Of a DNA stretch of 64,000 nucleotides, positions 1-8,717 are shown one piece after another. Each line of letters starts with the position of its first letter. Within the stretch, counting starts at the first letter, position 1. Under the pieces are notes generated by a model that was not told where the DNA came from, searched no databases, and saw only the letters and a program-made list of their open reading frames with translations. This DNA comes from Lentzea indica. GTDB lineage: Bacteria; Actinomycetota; Actinomycetes; Mycobacteriales; Pseudonocardiaceae. The stretch spans positions 27,424 to 91,423 of the forward strand of contig NZ_VSRL01000007.1 of NCBI RefSeq assembly GCF_012184385.1, written 5' to 3'. The translations under genes and the position numbers were made by a program.

Positions 1-731
<731 letters not shown>

Positions 732-732
<1 letters not shown>

Positions 733-2720
733 CAGGCGAAGGCCTGAGTGTCGATCATCCACTTTCCGTTCTGCTGCACGAACGTGTACGTGTGTCGTTC
801 GGTGGTGGAGACGCTGTCGCCATTCATGTACCGCAGTGTCACCGTCACGGCGTTGTCGCCCTGTGGTGCGAAATCCGACAGCTGTACCGAGGTGTACTGG
901 CTCCACCACGTCTGGTATTCCTGGAAGCTCTTCGCGCGTGCGGCCTTGAACTTGTCGGTCAGCGTGGCGTAGCCGGCCTCGAGGTTGCCGGGAATCAGCG
1001 CGTAGTAGGCGGTGATCGCCTCCTGGGCGTTCTGCGGCCCTGCGGGAGGCGGCTGCGTCTGGCCCTGGCTCGGGGTGCTCGGCGAGTTCGTCTGCGTCGG
1101 GGTTTCCGACGTCGGCTGCTGCGGCTGGGTCTGGGACTGCGACTGGGATTGGCCGGTGGCGGGCGGGTTGGTGCTCGAGCTGCCCGCGGCAGGCGGGTTG
1201 GCCTGGTTGTTGTTGCCGCCCTTGGGCCACAACAGGAACGAGCCGATGCCCACCGCCAGCACGAGGATGACGATCGCGATGGGGACGAGGGGGAACTTGC
1301 GGCGCTTCTCCTCGGACTCTGCTCCGGCCGGAGGTGCCGGCGGGGTGGAAACCGGGGGCGGCGGGGTGTGGACGGGCCGCGTCGGTGCCGGATGAGCCTG
1401 AGTGGGCTCAGGTGTGGCGGGCTGTGCCAGCGTGGGATCGGCCGGGGTGGACTCAGGTGTGACGGGCTGCGCCGGTGCGGGATGGGCCTGGGTGGGCTCA
1501 GGTGTGGCGGGCTGCGCCGGTGCTGGAGTGGCCGGGGTGGGCTCAGATTCGACGGGCTGCGCCGGTGCCGGATCGGCCGGTGCGGGTTCCACGGGCTGCG
1601 CCGGTGCGGGCTCAGGCCCGGCGACCTGCTCCGGTGCCGGCTCGCTCACCGCAGCAGGCTCAGCGGCCGCCTCCGATGCTGCCTCGGCGTCTTCGTCCGC
1701 CTCGGGTTGGGTGGCCGGAGCGGTCAGCCCCGCAGCTTCGACCGCCGCGGCACCCGCGACCAAACCTGCGGCAGCGGAAGCGGCCTGCTGCTTCGCCTTC
1801 TCCTCCGGCAGAGCCTCGACAGGCAGCTCGACCGTGGCGGGGATGACGGCGGTCGCCTCCGAGACCTGCGGCGACTCGTTCACCACGGCGGCCAGCAGGT
1901 GCACGGCTTCCTGCATGCTCGGGCGGCGTTCGGGTTCGGTGGCGAGCAGGCGGAACAGCACGGGGGAGAGCAACGGCCCCGCGTTGGCCGGCGGCATGAT
2001 CGAACCGCTGGCCACGCGGTGCAGCATCGCGATGTGGTTGTCGGCCGTGCCGAACGGCGGGCCGCCCTCGACGGCGTTGTAGAGCGTGGCGCCGAGGGAG
2101 AACACGTCGGAGGGAAGACCGGCGTCCTCGCCGCGCGCGACCTCGGGGGAGAAGAAGGCGGGGGTGCCGACGGTGCCGGTCGCGGTGGCGGTGCCGTCGT
2201 CGCCGGTGGCGCGGGAGATGCCGAAGTCGGTGATCTTGACTTCCTGGTCGCCGATCAGGACGTTGCCGGGCTTCACGTCACGGTGCTGGATGCCGCGCCT
2301 GTGCGCGGCGGCCAGTGCGGCGGCGGTGTAGCAGCCGATGCGGGCGACCTCGCGGGCCGGCAGCCTGCCCTGCTCGGTGATGACGGCGGCGAGGCTGCGG
2401 GAGGGGAGGTACTCCATGATCAGCCAGGGCTGACCGTCCTCCTCCACGACGTCGTAGACGCGGATGGCGTTCGGGTGCTCCAGGCGGGCGGCGAGACGTG
2501 CCTCGCGCATGGCTCTGGCCTTGGCGCGGGCGATTCTGGCCTCGTCGAGGCCGTCCAGCGCGAGCAGCTCCTTGGCCGCGACCACGCGGTGGAGCTGCTC
2601 GTCATAGGCCTGCCAGACGACCCCCATCGCACCCTGGCCGACCTTCTCCCTCAACCTGTAGCGGCTCCCGATGAGCCTGCTGCTCTCCTCCACGCGTGCG
2701 CTCCCGTCCCCTTTGATCAC
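732..2720 (-). CDS. Transmembrane serine/threonine protein kinase
   Basis: A 662-residue PknB-type kinase. The kinase domain covers about residues 20-285: glycine loop GQGAMGVV at 29-36, lysine K50, catalytic HRDVKPGN at 146-153 and DFG at 165-167. A long Ala/Pro/Glu-rich repeat follows (about 300-460), then a single membrane segment at 476-499. The remaining part would lie outside the cell: a Gln/Ser/Thr/Pro linker and a 100-residue NTF2-like fold (about 564-662) that may be the sensor. There are no PASTA repeats. It is the first gene of a two-gene unit with the SDR gene and diverges from the ribbon-helix-helix gene. Substrates are unknown. Confidence 0.94.
1380..1640 (-). repeat. Degenerate in-frame repeats in the kinase Pro-rich linker
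   Basis: The kinase codons here are built from repeated units coding for APAQP-V/A-TPEPTQAHP-like stretches. Near-identical copies of a CTCAGGTGTG(G/A)CGGGCTG core recur at about 1408, 1452 and 1498. They keep the reading frame and form a flexible periplasm-facing or cytoplasm-facing linker before the membrane segment. Length could vary between strains by slippage or unequal recombination. Confidence 0.7.
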
Positions 2721-2756
2721 TCACAAGTGTGACGGTTGCCGCGTTCGCGATTGACC

Positions 2757-2788
2757 ATAACCCCACATGGGGGTATATATGGGGTTAT
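2757..2788. promoter_or_regulatory. Candidate operator: nested inverted repeats overlapping a start codon
   Basis: ATAACCCC at 2757-2764 is exactly inverted at 2781-2788 (GGGGTTAT). Inside it lies a second palindrome, CCCCA-CA-TGGGG, at 2761-2772, plus a TATATAT run at about 2774-2780 that could serve as a -10 element. The right arm contains the first bases of the ATG at 2787. Ribbon-helix-helix proteins commonly bind such short repeats, so autoregulation of the downstream gene and control of the divergent kinase are likely. This is inference. Confidence 0.6.
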
Positions 2789-3431
2789 GCCGAAAATCAA
2801 CGTGTACTTGCCTGATGACCTGGCCGAGACCGTCAAAGAGCTCAACCTGCCGGTGTCGGCGATCTGCCAGCGCGCGCTCGAGGTGTCGGTCAAGCGGATC
2901 ACGTCGGTTCGCGGGCTGACCCCCGCCGACCTCGACGGCGACCGGGCTTCCCAGCTCACCCAGCGTCTGCGCACCGTGATCCGTCTCGCCGCCGAATGGC
3001 CGGTGGTCACCACCGCGCACCTGGCGCAGGCGCTCGTCGACGAGGGCGGGAACCTGGCGCTGGACGTGCTGCGCGCGATCGACATCGACCCGCGGATCCT
3101 GCGCTTCCCGCCGGAGGTTCGTGAGGGTGAGGGGTTCGCGTTCGAGGCGGTCAACGCGCTGGAGCTGGCCGTGGTCGAGGCGATCGCGCTGGGGCACAAC
3201 TACGTGGGGTGCGAGCACCTCCTGCTCGGGCTGATTGCGGAGCCGGACGGCAAGGGTGGTCAGGTGCTGCGTTCGCTCGGTGCGGACCTCAAGGGCACCC
3301 GGCGGGCCGTGCAGACCGCGCTCGCGGGCATCGTGCACCACAAGAAGCAGACCGGGGCGGACGCGGGCAAGGTGCTGGAAATGATCATGGCGCGGCTGGA
3401 CCGTCTGGAGAAGCAGGCCGGTATCGGCTGA
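2787..3431 (+). CDS. Ribbon-helix-helix / Clp N-terminal domain protein
   Basis: A 214-residue protein starting MPKINVYLPDDLAETVKEL, a typical ribbon-helix-helix DNA-binding strand-helix. A double Clp N-terminal repeat follows at about residues 60-190 (it includes HNYVGCEHLLLGLIAE), ending in a short amphipathic helix. No AAA+ module is present, so this is not a ClpC/ClpB unfoldase. It may be a DNA-bound protein that interacts with Clp machinery or binds a peptide ligand. The ATG at 2787 was chosen because the RHH fold begins there; an in-frame upstream GTG/ATG lies inside the palindromic promoter. The 3' end overlaps the convergent WYL gene by 47 bases. Confidence 0.85.
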   Translation: MPKINVYLPDDLAETVKELNLPVSAICQRALEVSVKRITSVRGLTPADLDGDRASQLTQRLRTVIRLAAEWPVVTTAHLAQALVDEGGNLALDVLRAIDIDPRILRFPPEVREGEGFAFEAVNALELAVVEAIALGHNYVGCEHLLLGLIAEPDGKGGQVLRSLGADLKGTRRAVQTALAGIVHHKKQTGADAGKVLEMIMARLDRLEKQAGIG

Positions 3432-4350
3432 CGAGCTCCTCGCCGATGCGGACCAGGTGTTCCTGCACCTCCGGTGACTCGACGGTGATCAGGCCACCCC
3501 ACCCGGCGACGTTGCGCGCGATGTCGAGTGGGCGTGGCGCGGTCAGTTCCACCCGCACTTGCTCACCCAGGCGTTCCACGACCGTGCAGTGGCGGCCGTG
3601 CTGGTGCTGGAAGATGTCGAGGAAACGTGCGGGAACGAGCATGGTCGCCGCGGTTTCGGAGCGTCGTTCCTCCATGGCCGTGACGACCTTGTCCCAGGCT
3701 CCCTCCAGTTCGAAATCGGCGGGCCGCGACGCTGGAGTGCCGGTCAGCGTGGCGCCCAGGACGCGATCGAGCCGGAACGTGCGCTGACCGTCACGCGTGC
3801 CGGCGATGAAGTACCAGGTGCCGTCCTTGTCGACGAGTCCCCACGGGTCGACCACGCGTCCTTGCGGCGCTTGGCCTCGTTTCTGGTAGGTCAGCCGGAC
3901 TCGTATCTGCTTCACCACCGCTTCCTGCAGCACCGTCACCAGTCCCGGCCGGTCCTTGGTGTCCTCGCCCCACGCGGCGGTGTCGATGATCGTCGATCCG
4001 GCGGCGGCCTCGGCGTCCGCGCGGAAGGTCTGCGGCAACGCCCTGACGAGTTTTCTGAGCGCTGACTTGATCTGCGGGGCGACGGACGCGGCGGGACCGG
4101 CGATCAGGAACAACGCCTGGGCCTCCGCCGACGTCAGGCCGCTGAGGTCCGTGCGGGCGCCGCCGATCAGCGACCAGCCACCACCTCGCCCCGGCTGGGG
4201 GTACACGGGTACCCCCGCGGTCGAAAGTGCCTCCAGGTCTCGGCGGGCCGTGGCGACCGAGACCTCCAGCTCTTTGGCCAGCTCAGCGGCCGTTATCTGG
4301 GTGCGTGACTGCATCAGCAGCAACGTGGCGACTAGACGGTCTGCGCGCAT
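3385..4350 (-). CDS. WYL-domain transcriptional regulator (DeoR-type HTH)
   Basis: A 321-residue regulator. Residues 1-60 form a winged helix-turn-helix (MRADRLVATLLLMQ..., LEVSVATARRDLEAL). The middle and C-terminal parts carry the WYL domain with DPWGLVDKDGTWYFIAG and a C-terminal WCX-like extension. WYL domains sense small ligands or nucleic acid. It is transcribed away from the VOC gene, and a perfect palindrome lies in the shared promoter, suggesting it controls itself and that gene. Its last codons overlap the convergent RHH gene. Confidence 0.92.
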   Translation of the reverse strand: MRADRLVATLLLMQSRTQITAAELAKELEVSVATARRDLEALSTAGVPVYPQPGRGGGWSLIGGARTDLSGLTSAEAQALFLIAGPAASVAPQIKSALRKLVRALPQTFRADAEAAAGSTIIDTAAWGEDTKDRPGLVTVLQEAVVKQIRVRLTYQKRGQAPQGRVVDPWGLVDKDGTWYFIAGTRDGQRTFRLDRVLGATLTGTPASRPADFELEGAWDKVVTAMEERRSETAATMLVPARFLDIFQHQHGRHCTVVERLGEQVRVELTAPRPLDIARNVAGWGGLITVESPEVQEHLVRIGEELVSRYRPASPDGPAAP

Positions 4351-4368
4351 GTCTCCAGGTTTCTGGCA

Positions 4369-4393
4369 AAAGTGCTCATTGGATGAGCACTTT
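4369..4393. promoter_or_regulatory. Perfect palindromic operator between WYL regulator and VOC gene
   Basis: AAAGTGCTCAT (4369-4379) is repeated exactly inverted as ATGAGCACTTT (4383-4393) around a 3-base centre TGG. It lies 18 bases upstream of the regulator start (4350) and 43 bases upstream of the VOC start (4437). The most likely ligand is the WYL/DeoR-type regulator encoded next to it. Confidence 0.8.
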
Positions 4394-4436
4394 ACGGCCG
4401 AAGGTAGTAGGCACCACCCCGAAAAAATTAGGAGTC

Positions 4437-4865
4437 ATGATGTTGCGAGGCATGTCGACCGTGTCCTACTTCGCCGACGACGTCGCGGAGGCCCGTGACT
4501 GGTACGCGGCGTTCCTCGGGGTCGACGCGTACTTCGAGCGGAGCACCCCGGACGGTCAGCTTGCGTACGCCGAGTTCCGGATCGGCGACTACCAGGCCGA
4601 GCTCGGCATCGTGGATCGCCGGTTCGAGGTCACTCCGTCCGCTTCGCCGGCGGGAGAGATCCTCTACTGGGCGGTGGACGACCTCCAGGCGACGCTGGTC
4701 AGGTTGAAGGAACTCGGTGCTCAGGTGCACGACGAACCCCGTGTGCGCGGCGAGGGTTTCGTGACCGCGTCCGTGATCGACCCGTTCGGCAACGTCCTCG
4801 GAGTGATGACGAACATTCACTACCTGTCTGTCGTTGAAGAGAACCTCGGCAAACGTCGCGACTGA
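4437..4865 (+). CDS. VOC (glyoxalase/bleomycin-resistance fold) family protein
   Basis: A 142-residue protein with the beta-alpha-beta-beta-beta pattern of vicinal-oxygen-chelate enzymes: an N-terminal half with VSYFADDVAEARDWYAAFLGVDAYF and a C-terminal half ending VIDPFGNVLGVMTN. This single-domain size usually dimerises. The substrate (glyoxal-type aldehyde, antibiotic or aromatic) is unknown. AGGAG at 4430-4434 precedes three possible ATGs (4437, 4440, 4452); 4440 has the better spacing and 4437 is given as the outer limit. Divergent from the WYL regulator, which probably represses it. Confidence 0.88.
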   Translation: MMLRGMSTVSYFADDVAEARDWYAAFLGVDAYFERSTPDGQLAYAEFRIGDYQAELGIVDRRFEVTPSASPAGEILYWAVDDLQATLVRLKELGAQVHDEPRVRGEGFVTASVIDPFGNVLGVMTNIHYLSVVEENLGKRRD

Positions 4866-4942
4866 GAACCGTTGTCCGCCTCGCGGCCGCGGATCTGCAC
4901 ATGGCGGCCTGAGCCGGACCTCCGGCCACATATCCTGCAGAG

Positions 4943-5428
4943 ATGACGACGCAGCTCGCCATCACCGGACATCGCGGCCTGTCCGCCGAGTTGGAGGCCG
5001 AGATCGACCGGATGATCCGCGCCGCGGTGGCCGAGACCGGTGCTGGGACCGGCGCTGTCGTCGGTGTTTCGTGCCTGGCGGACGGCGCGGACGCGGTGTT
5101 CGCGCAGGCGGTGCTGGACGCGGGCGGGTCGCTCGTCGCGGTGCTTCCGGCCGCGAAGTACCGCGAGGCGCTGCCCGAGACCTACCGGCCCGTCTACGAC
5201 CGGTTGCTCGCTCGTGCGGGCAAGGTCGTGCAGCTGCCGTACGTCACGGCCGACTCGCACGCCTACATGGAGGCGGGCAAGAGGATGATCGACGAGTCCG
5301 ACTCGCTGCTCGCGGTGTGGGACGGCCGGCCTGGGCGTGGTCCCGGTGGAACGGCCGACGTGGTCGCCTACGCGCGGTCGCGGGATGTGCCGGTCACCGT
5401 TCTTTGGCCCGAGGGCGCAAACCGGTGA
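4943..5428 (+). CDS. SLOG-superfamily nucleotide-binding-like protein
   Basis: A 161-residue Rossmann-like protein. It begins LAITGHRGLSAE, has a central GVSCLADGADAVFAQAVLDAGG and a later LVAVLPAAKYREALPE segment. This order (ITGHR, then S/G-rich LADGAD, then LP..) is typical of SLOG/DprA-like proteins that bind nucleotides or nucleotide-derived signals. No effector domain is attached, so its role is open. Its last 35 bases overlap the convergent flavin monooxygenase gene. The gene reads cleanly and is complete. Confidence 0.75.
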   Translation: MTTQLAITGHRGLSAELEAEIDRMIRAAVAETGAGTGAVVGVSCLADGADAVFAQAVLDAGGSLVAVLPAAKYREALPETYRPVYDRLLARAGKVVQLPYVTADSHAYMEAGKRMIDESDSLLAVWDGRPGRGPGGTADVVAYARSRDVPVTVLWPEGANR

Positions 5429-6748
5429 GAACCGGCTTTGCCAACACTTGCCACAGGACGCCGGCCTGAAGAGCGTTGCCGGGTGGTCGACCATCTGCGA
5501 GACCCGGATGAACGACCGGTAGACCCGCCGATTGCCGGGGATGGCCTCGAACAGGCGCCTCGCGTACCACTGCATGAACCGCGTGCTCAGCGGGATGTTC
5601 CTGGTGCTCCAGCCCAGGTCGGTGGTCGTCGCGGACGTCCACGGGATGCGCGCGGCCTTTGCGACCGCGCGCTGGAACACGAGAGGTTCCTTTGCCAGAT
5701 CGTGTTCCTCGAGCAGGGATTGCAGCTCCGCGCAGTTCAGGGCGGCGAGCGTCATGCCGTGGCCGTAGACGGGGTTGAGCGAGGCCACGGAGTCGCCGAG
5801 CGCGAGCAGGCCTCGCGGCCAGTTCGGGACCTTGTGGAAGCGGTTCCAGCGGCTGCGCAGGTTGCCGACGCGGTAGATCTTCGACGCCGGGGTCGCCGTT
5901 TTGATGATCTCCGCGATGTCCTGGCACTCGAGGGTGGTGGCGTAGGAGAGGAACCCGTCCTCGTCGGTCGGGGCCACGTCGCCGCCCGCGCCGAACAGCG
6001 TCACGAACCACAGGCCGCCGTCCACGGAGGAGACTGCTCCGCCGCGTTTCGCGGTGGGCGCGTGGGTGATCTCGTAGGCGGTTTTCCAGTCCAGCTTCAG
6101 GTCGTGGTTCACGTGGTAGAGGCGTGAGGTGTAGGCGAGGTGGCCGTTGACGATCATCGGAGCCGGGCAGTGCACGCCGAGCTCGGCCAGCCACGACACG
6201 AGCTTGCTGTTGCGGCCGGACGTGTCCACCACGAGGTCCGCGTAGTCGGTGAAGGGTTCGCCGTCGCCCCGTCCGAGCGCGCGGCCGTGCACACCGGTGA
6301 CGGTGCCGCGGTCGTGCAGCAGGCCGTCGATCGTCACACCGTCCACAAGGGACACGTTCGGCAGCGTCAGCACACGGCGGCGGATGATCCGCTCGATCGT
6401 CACCCGTGTCATCGAGAGCACGCTCAGGCCGATGTGGTCGCGCGGCGCCCACCCGGCAGGGGCGCGGCTCATGAAGTCGCTGCCGACGTCCGCACGGATC
6501 GCGCCCGCGTCTTCCAGTTCCGCGCCGAGCCGGGGGAAGAGTGCCTCCAGCACGTCGGCCCCGCGCGCCAGCAGCGCGTGCGGGTGGTGGGCCTGGGGGA
6601 TGCCTGCCCGATGCTCGGTGTCTGCGGTGATCTGGTCTCGTTCCACGAGAACGACGTCGCCGTACGACTCGGACAACACCCTGGCGGCCAGCAGCCCTGC
6701 GAAGCCGGCGCCGATGACGAGGGCGCGGTCGGAGTACATGGCGGTCAC
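5394..6748 (-). pseudogene. FAD-dependent monooxygenase, frameshifted near its C-terminus
   Basis: The N-terminal about 430 residues are a class A flavoprotein monooxygenase: FAD motif VIGAGFAGLLAARVL at about 11-25, the ERD end of the second strand, and ALGDSVASLNPVYGHGMT, the second FAD-binding GD motif. Around 5459-5468 the reading frame breaks. The 5' frame reads ...HPATLFRP then nonsense, while another frame continues as GVLWQVLAKPVLTGLRPR and stops at 5394. A single missing base explains it. Read without correction, the first frame runs on to 4820 antisense to the SLOG gene. Starts are GTG 6748 or ATG 6739. Whether the break is real or a sequence error cannot be told here. Confidence 0.8.
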
Positions 6749-6805
6749 TCTGGCAGAGCGAAGCTCCCGGATCGATCCCCCGGCGGTACCTTGTTTTCCG
6801 GCCCG

Positions 6806-7789
6806 TCAGCTGAGCTTCGCGACGAGCTCCGCCCGGCTGCGCACGCCGAACTTCGCGAAGAGCGATTTGAGATGGTCCTGCACGGTGTACGGCGAGATGG
6901 TGAGCCGCGCCGCGATCTCCGACGTCGACTGCCCGGCGAGGACCTCGTGGCAGACGTCCTGCTCGCGGGCGGTCACGCCGTACGCCTTCAGCAGCAAGCC
7001 CATCAGGTCCGCGCCGGAGGCCCTGCTGATCGTCACGGCGGCTTCGAAGTCGTCGTCCGAGACGAGTTCGCTCGCCTCCAGCAGGATCCAGCCGCCGTGG
7101 GCGTCGCGGACCCTCGCCTTGAACGCCCCCGCGCGTGCCCCGCGGCTGCGGCCTCAGCCATCACGGCGAATCGGCCGGCGCCGACCTCTCAGTTCTTCAC
7201 GCCACCGCGCGGCGGAGGCCGTCGACGCGCGGATCGTCCCGTCCTGCGCCACCACGACGATCGCGGGCGCGCCGGTCCGGCGGGCTGCCGTTCGCGCGGC
7301 GACACGGGTGGCGGCTCCCAGCGCTGGTGCCACCGAGGCCATGAACTCCATCTCGCGTTCGCTGAAGTCGCTCGTGCGCACGATGCCCGCCGCACCCCAG
7401 CACGTGTCGTCGGCCCGGAACAGCGCCCGCAGCTCGTGGTCGAGTCCCAGCGGCCGCCAGACCTCGTTCAGGCGGGTCGACCGCTTGTCCTCCAGCCTGG
7501 CCACCGTGTCACCGCGCTGCGCCAGTGACGCGAACGTGTGCGGCTCGCCGGGTGTGTACTCGCAGGTCGCGAGCACCGGCTCGTACTGCGCGGGGATGCG
7601 GTTGGCGCCGCTGGTCATCGAGCTGATCGCGCCGGAGTCGGGGTCCATCGACGCCCAGCAGGTGAGCTCGCACGGGACCACGCGGTCCACCAGCGCGATG
7701 GCCGCCGCGTGCAGTTCCGCGACGTCGAGACCCGCGCTCGCGAGCGCTGTGACGTCGCGTCGCACGCCCTGCGCCCGACCCTCCCACAT
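6806..7789 (-). pseudogene. LuxR-family regulator interrupted by frameshifts
   Basis: The 5' part (7789-about 7185) encodes a GAF/PAS-like sensor (starts MWEGRAQGVRRDV). The 3' part (about 7130-6806) encodes the end of the sensor and a LuxR-type helix-turn-helix (VTAREQDVCHEVLAGQSTSEIAARL). Between them an in-frame TGA occurs at 7156-7154. Another frame there reads AGRFAVMAEAAA, which fits the family, and the first frame resumes with GARAGAFKARVRD. One extra and one missing base within about 45 bases would restore a single protein of about 327 residues. It lies just upstream of the frameshifted monooxygenase, which it may regulate. Confidence 0.72.
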
Positions 7790-7825
7790 GGTTCGCAGTA
7801 TGCGCCCGCGCGGAGTAGTCCGGGC

Positions 7826-7843
7826 ATCCCAGTTTTCCGGGAT
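7826..7843. promoter_or_regulatory. Short inverted repeat in the LuxR/cupin divergent promoter
   Basis: ATCCC (7826-7830) and GGGAT (7839-7843) flank an 8-base centre, with outer GGGC/GCCC bases extending the symmetry imperfectly. The GTTTTCCGG core also occurs at about 6793 upstream of the monooxygenase start. It could be the site of the LuxR-type protein. Weak evidence. Confidence 0.3.
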
Positions 7844-7878
7844 ACGCCCGCTCGTTCGGCGCGCGGACTCTTCTGGGC

Positions 7879-8289
7879 ATGATGACCACAGTCGGCGAGG
7901 GCGAGGAACTGACCGCCCCTGACGCGAAGATCACCGTCCGGATCTCGGGGAAGCACACCGACGGCGCCTACGAGCTGTTCGAGGTGGACGCGCCACGAGG
8001 CGAGGCCGCGCCACCACACCGCACCCCGTGGCCCAAGGCCTACTACGTGTTGCACGGACGCATGGCCGTGCTGCTCGACGGCGAGCTGCACGACCTGTCG
8101 CCGGGCGACGCCATCACGATCCCGCCCAACGCCCCGCACACCTTCACCGTGCACACGCCATCCGTGCAGTTCCTGGCTTTCGCGGTGGGTGACGTGATGG
8201 GCGCGTTCTTCCGCGACCTGTCCGAGAACGGCATGGAGGCGCTGGCACGGCACGGGGTGACGCTGCTCGTCCACGAGGTGCAGCCATGA
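7879..8289 (+). CDS. Cupin-domain protein
   Basis: A 136-residue single cupin. Motif 1 is close to PPHRTPWPKAYYVLHGRM and motif 2 is SPGDAITIPPNAPHTF. The usual second His of motif 1 (HxH) is replaced, with one His before and the Tyr-Tyr-Val-Leu-His strand after, so metal binding may be altered. Two adjacent ATGs (7879, 7882) are possible starts. The stop overlaps the ATG of the following DUF1304 gene (ATGA), so the pair is an operon. Function is unknown; such proteins are small-molecule enzymes or sensors. Confidence 0.88.
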   Translation: MMTTVGEGEELTAPDAKITVRISGKHTDGAYELFEVDAPRGEAAPPHRTPWPKAYYVLHGRMAVLLDGELHDLSPGDAITIPPNAPHTFTVHTPSVQFLAFAVGDVMGAFFRDLSENGMEALARHGVTLLVHEVQP

Positions 8290-8675
8290 GCGTCGTCGCC
8301 CAGGTCGCGGCGGTGGTCGCGGCCCTGGTCCACGTGGTCGTGTGGGTGTGGGAGGCGTTCCTCATCCACCGCGTCCACCACTCGGTGTTCCGCCAGCCCG
8401 CCTCGCACGTGCCGGCGATCCGCCTGTGGGCGTTCGGGGTGGGCTTCTACAACCTGTTCCTGGCGTGCGGCCTGATCGCCGGACTGATCGCGTTGCACAC
8501 CGGGCACGAGCTGGTCGGCCGCACGCTGATCTTCTACGTGTCCTGGTTCATGGTGCTGGGCAGCGTGGTGCTGGCCGTAGCCGATCAGCTGGAGATGAGC
8601 AGGCCGCGCAACCAGGCGTGGGGAGGCGTTGCGGCGGAAGGCGTTCCGCCGCTGATCGTTCTCCTGTTCGCTTGA
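8286..8675 (+). CDS. DUF1304-family integral membrane protein
   Basis: A 129-residue protein with four hydrophobic helices (about residues 5-25, 48-70, 78-100 and 110-128). The family signature is visible as WEAFLIHRVHHSVFR after the first helix and FYNLFLACG in the second. Members are small bacterial membrane proteins with no assigned biochemistry. It overlaps the cupin gene by four bases and is very likely co-translated with it. Confidence 0.88.
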   Translation: MSVVAQVAAVVAALVHVVVWVWEAFLIHRVHHSVFRQPASHVPAIRLWAFGVGFYNLFLACGLIAGLIALHTGHELVGRTLIFYVSWFMVLGSVVLAVADQLEMSRPRNQAWGGVAAEGVPPLIVLLFA

Positions 8676-8717
8676 GGACTCGCAACGACGTGGCGAGGTT
8701 GAGTAGCCTGCGTTCTC

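Noticed and set aside
792..2732. Long plus-strand ORF of 646 codons across the kinase gene
   Set aside because: It is antisense to a clear Ser/Thr kinase; the translation is Arg/Gly-rich noise caused by high GC.
4820..5393. Extension of the monooxygenase reading frame to 4820
   Set aside because: After the break near 5460 the sequence loses all family resemblance and lies antisense to the SLOG gene.
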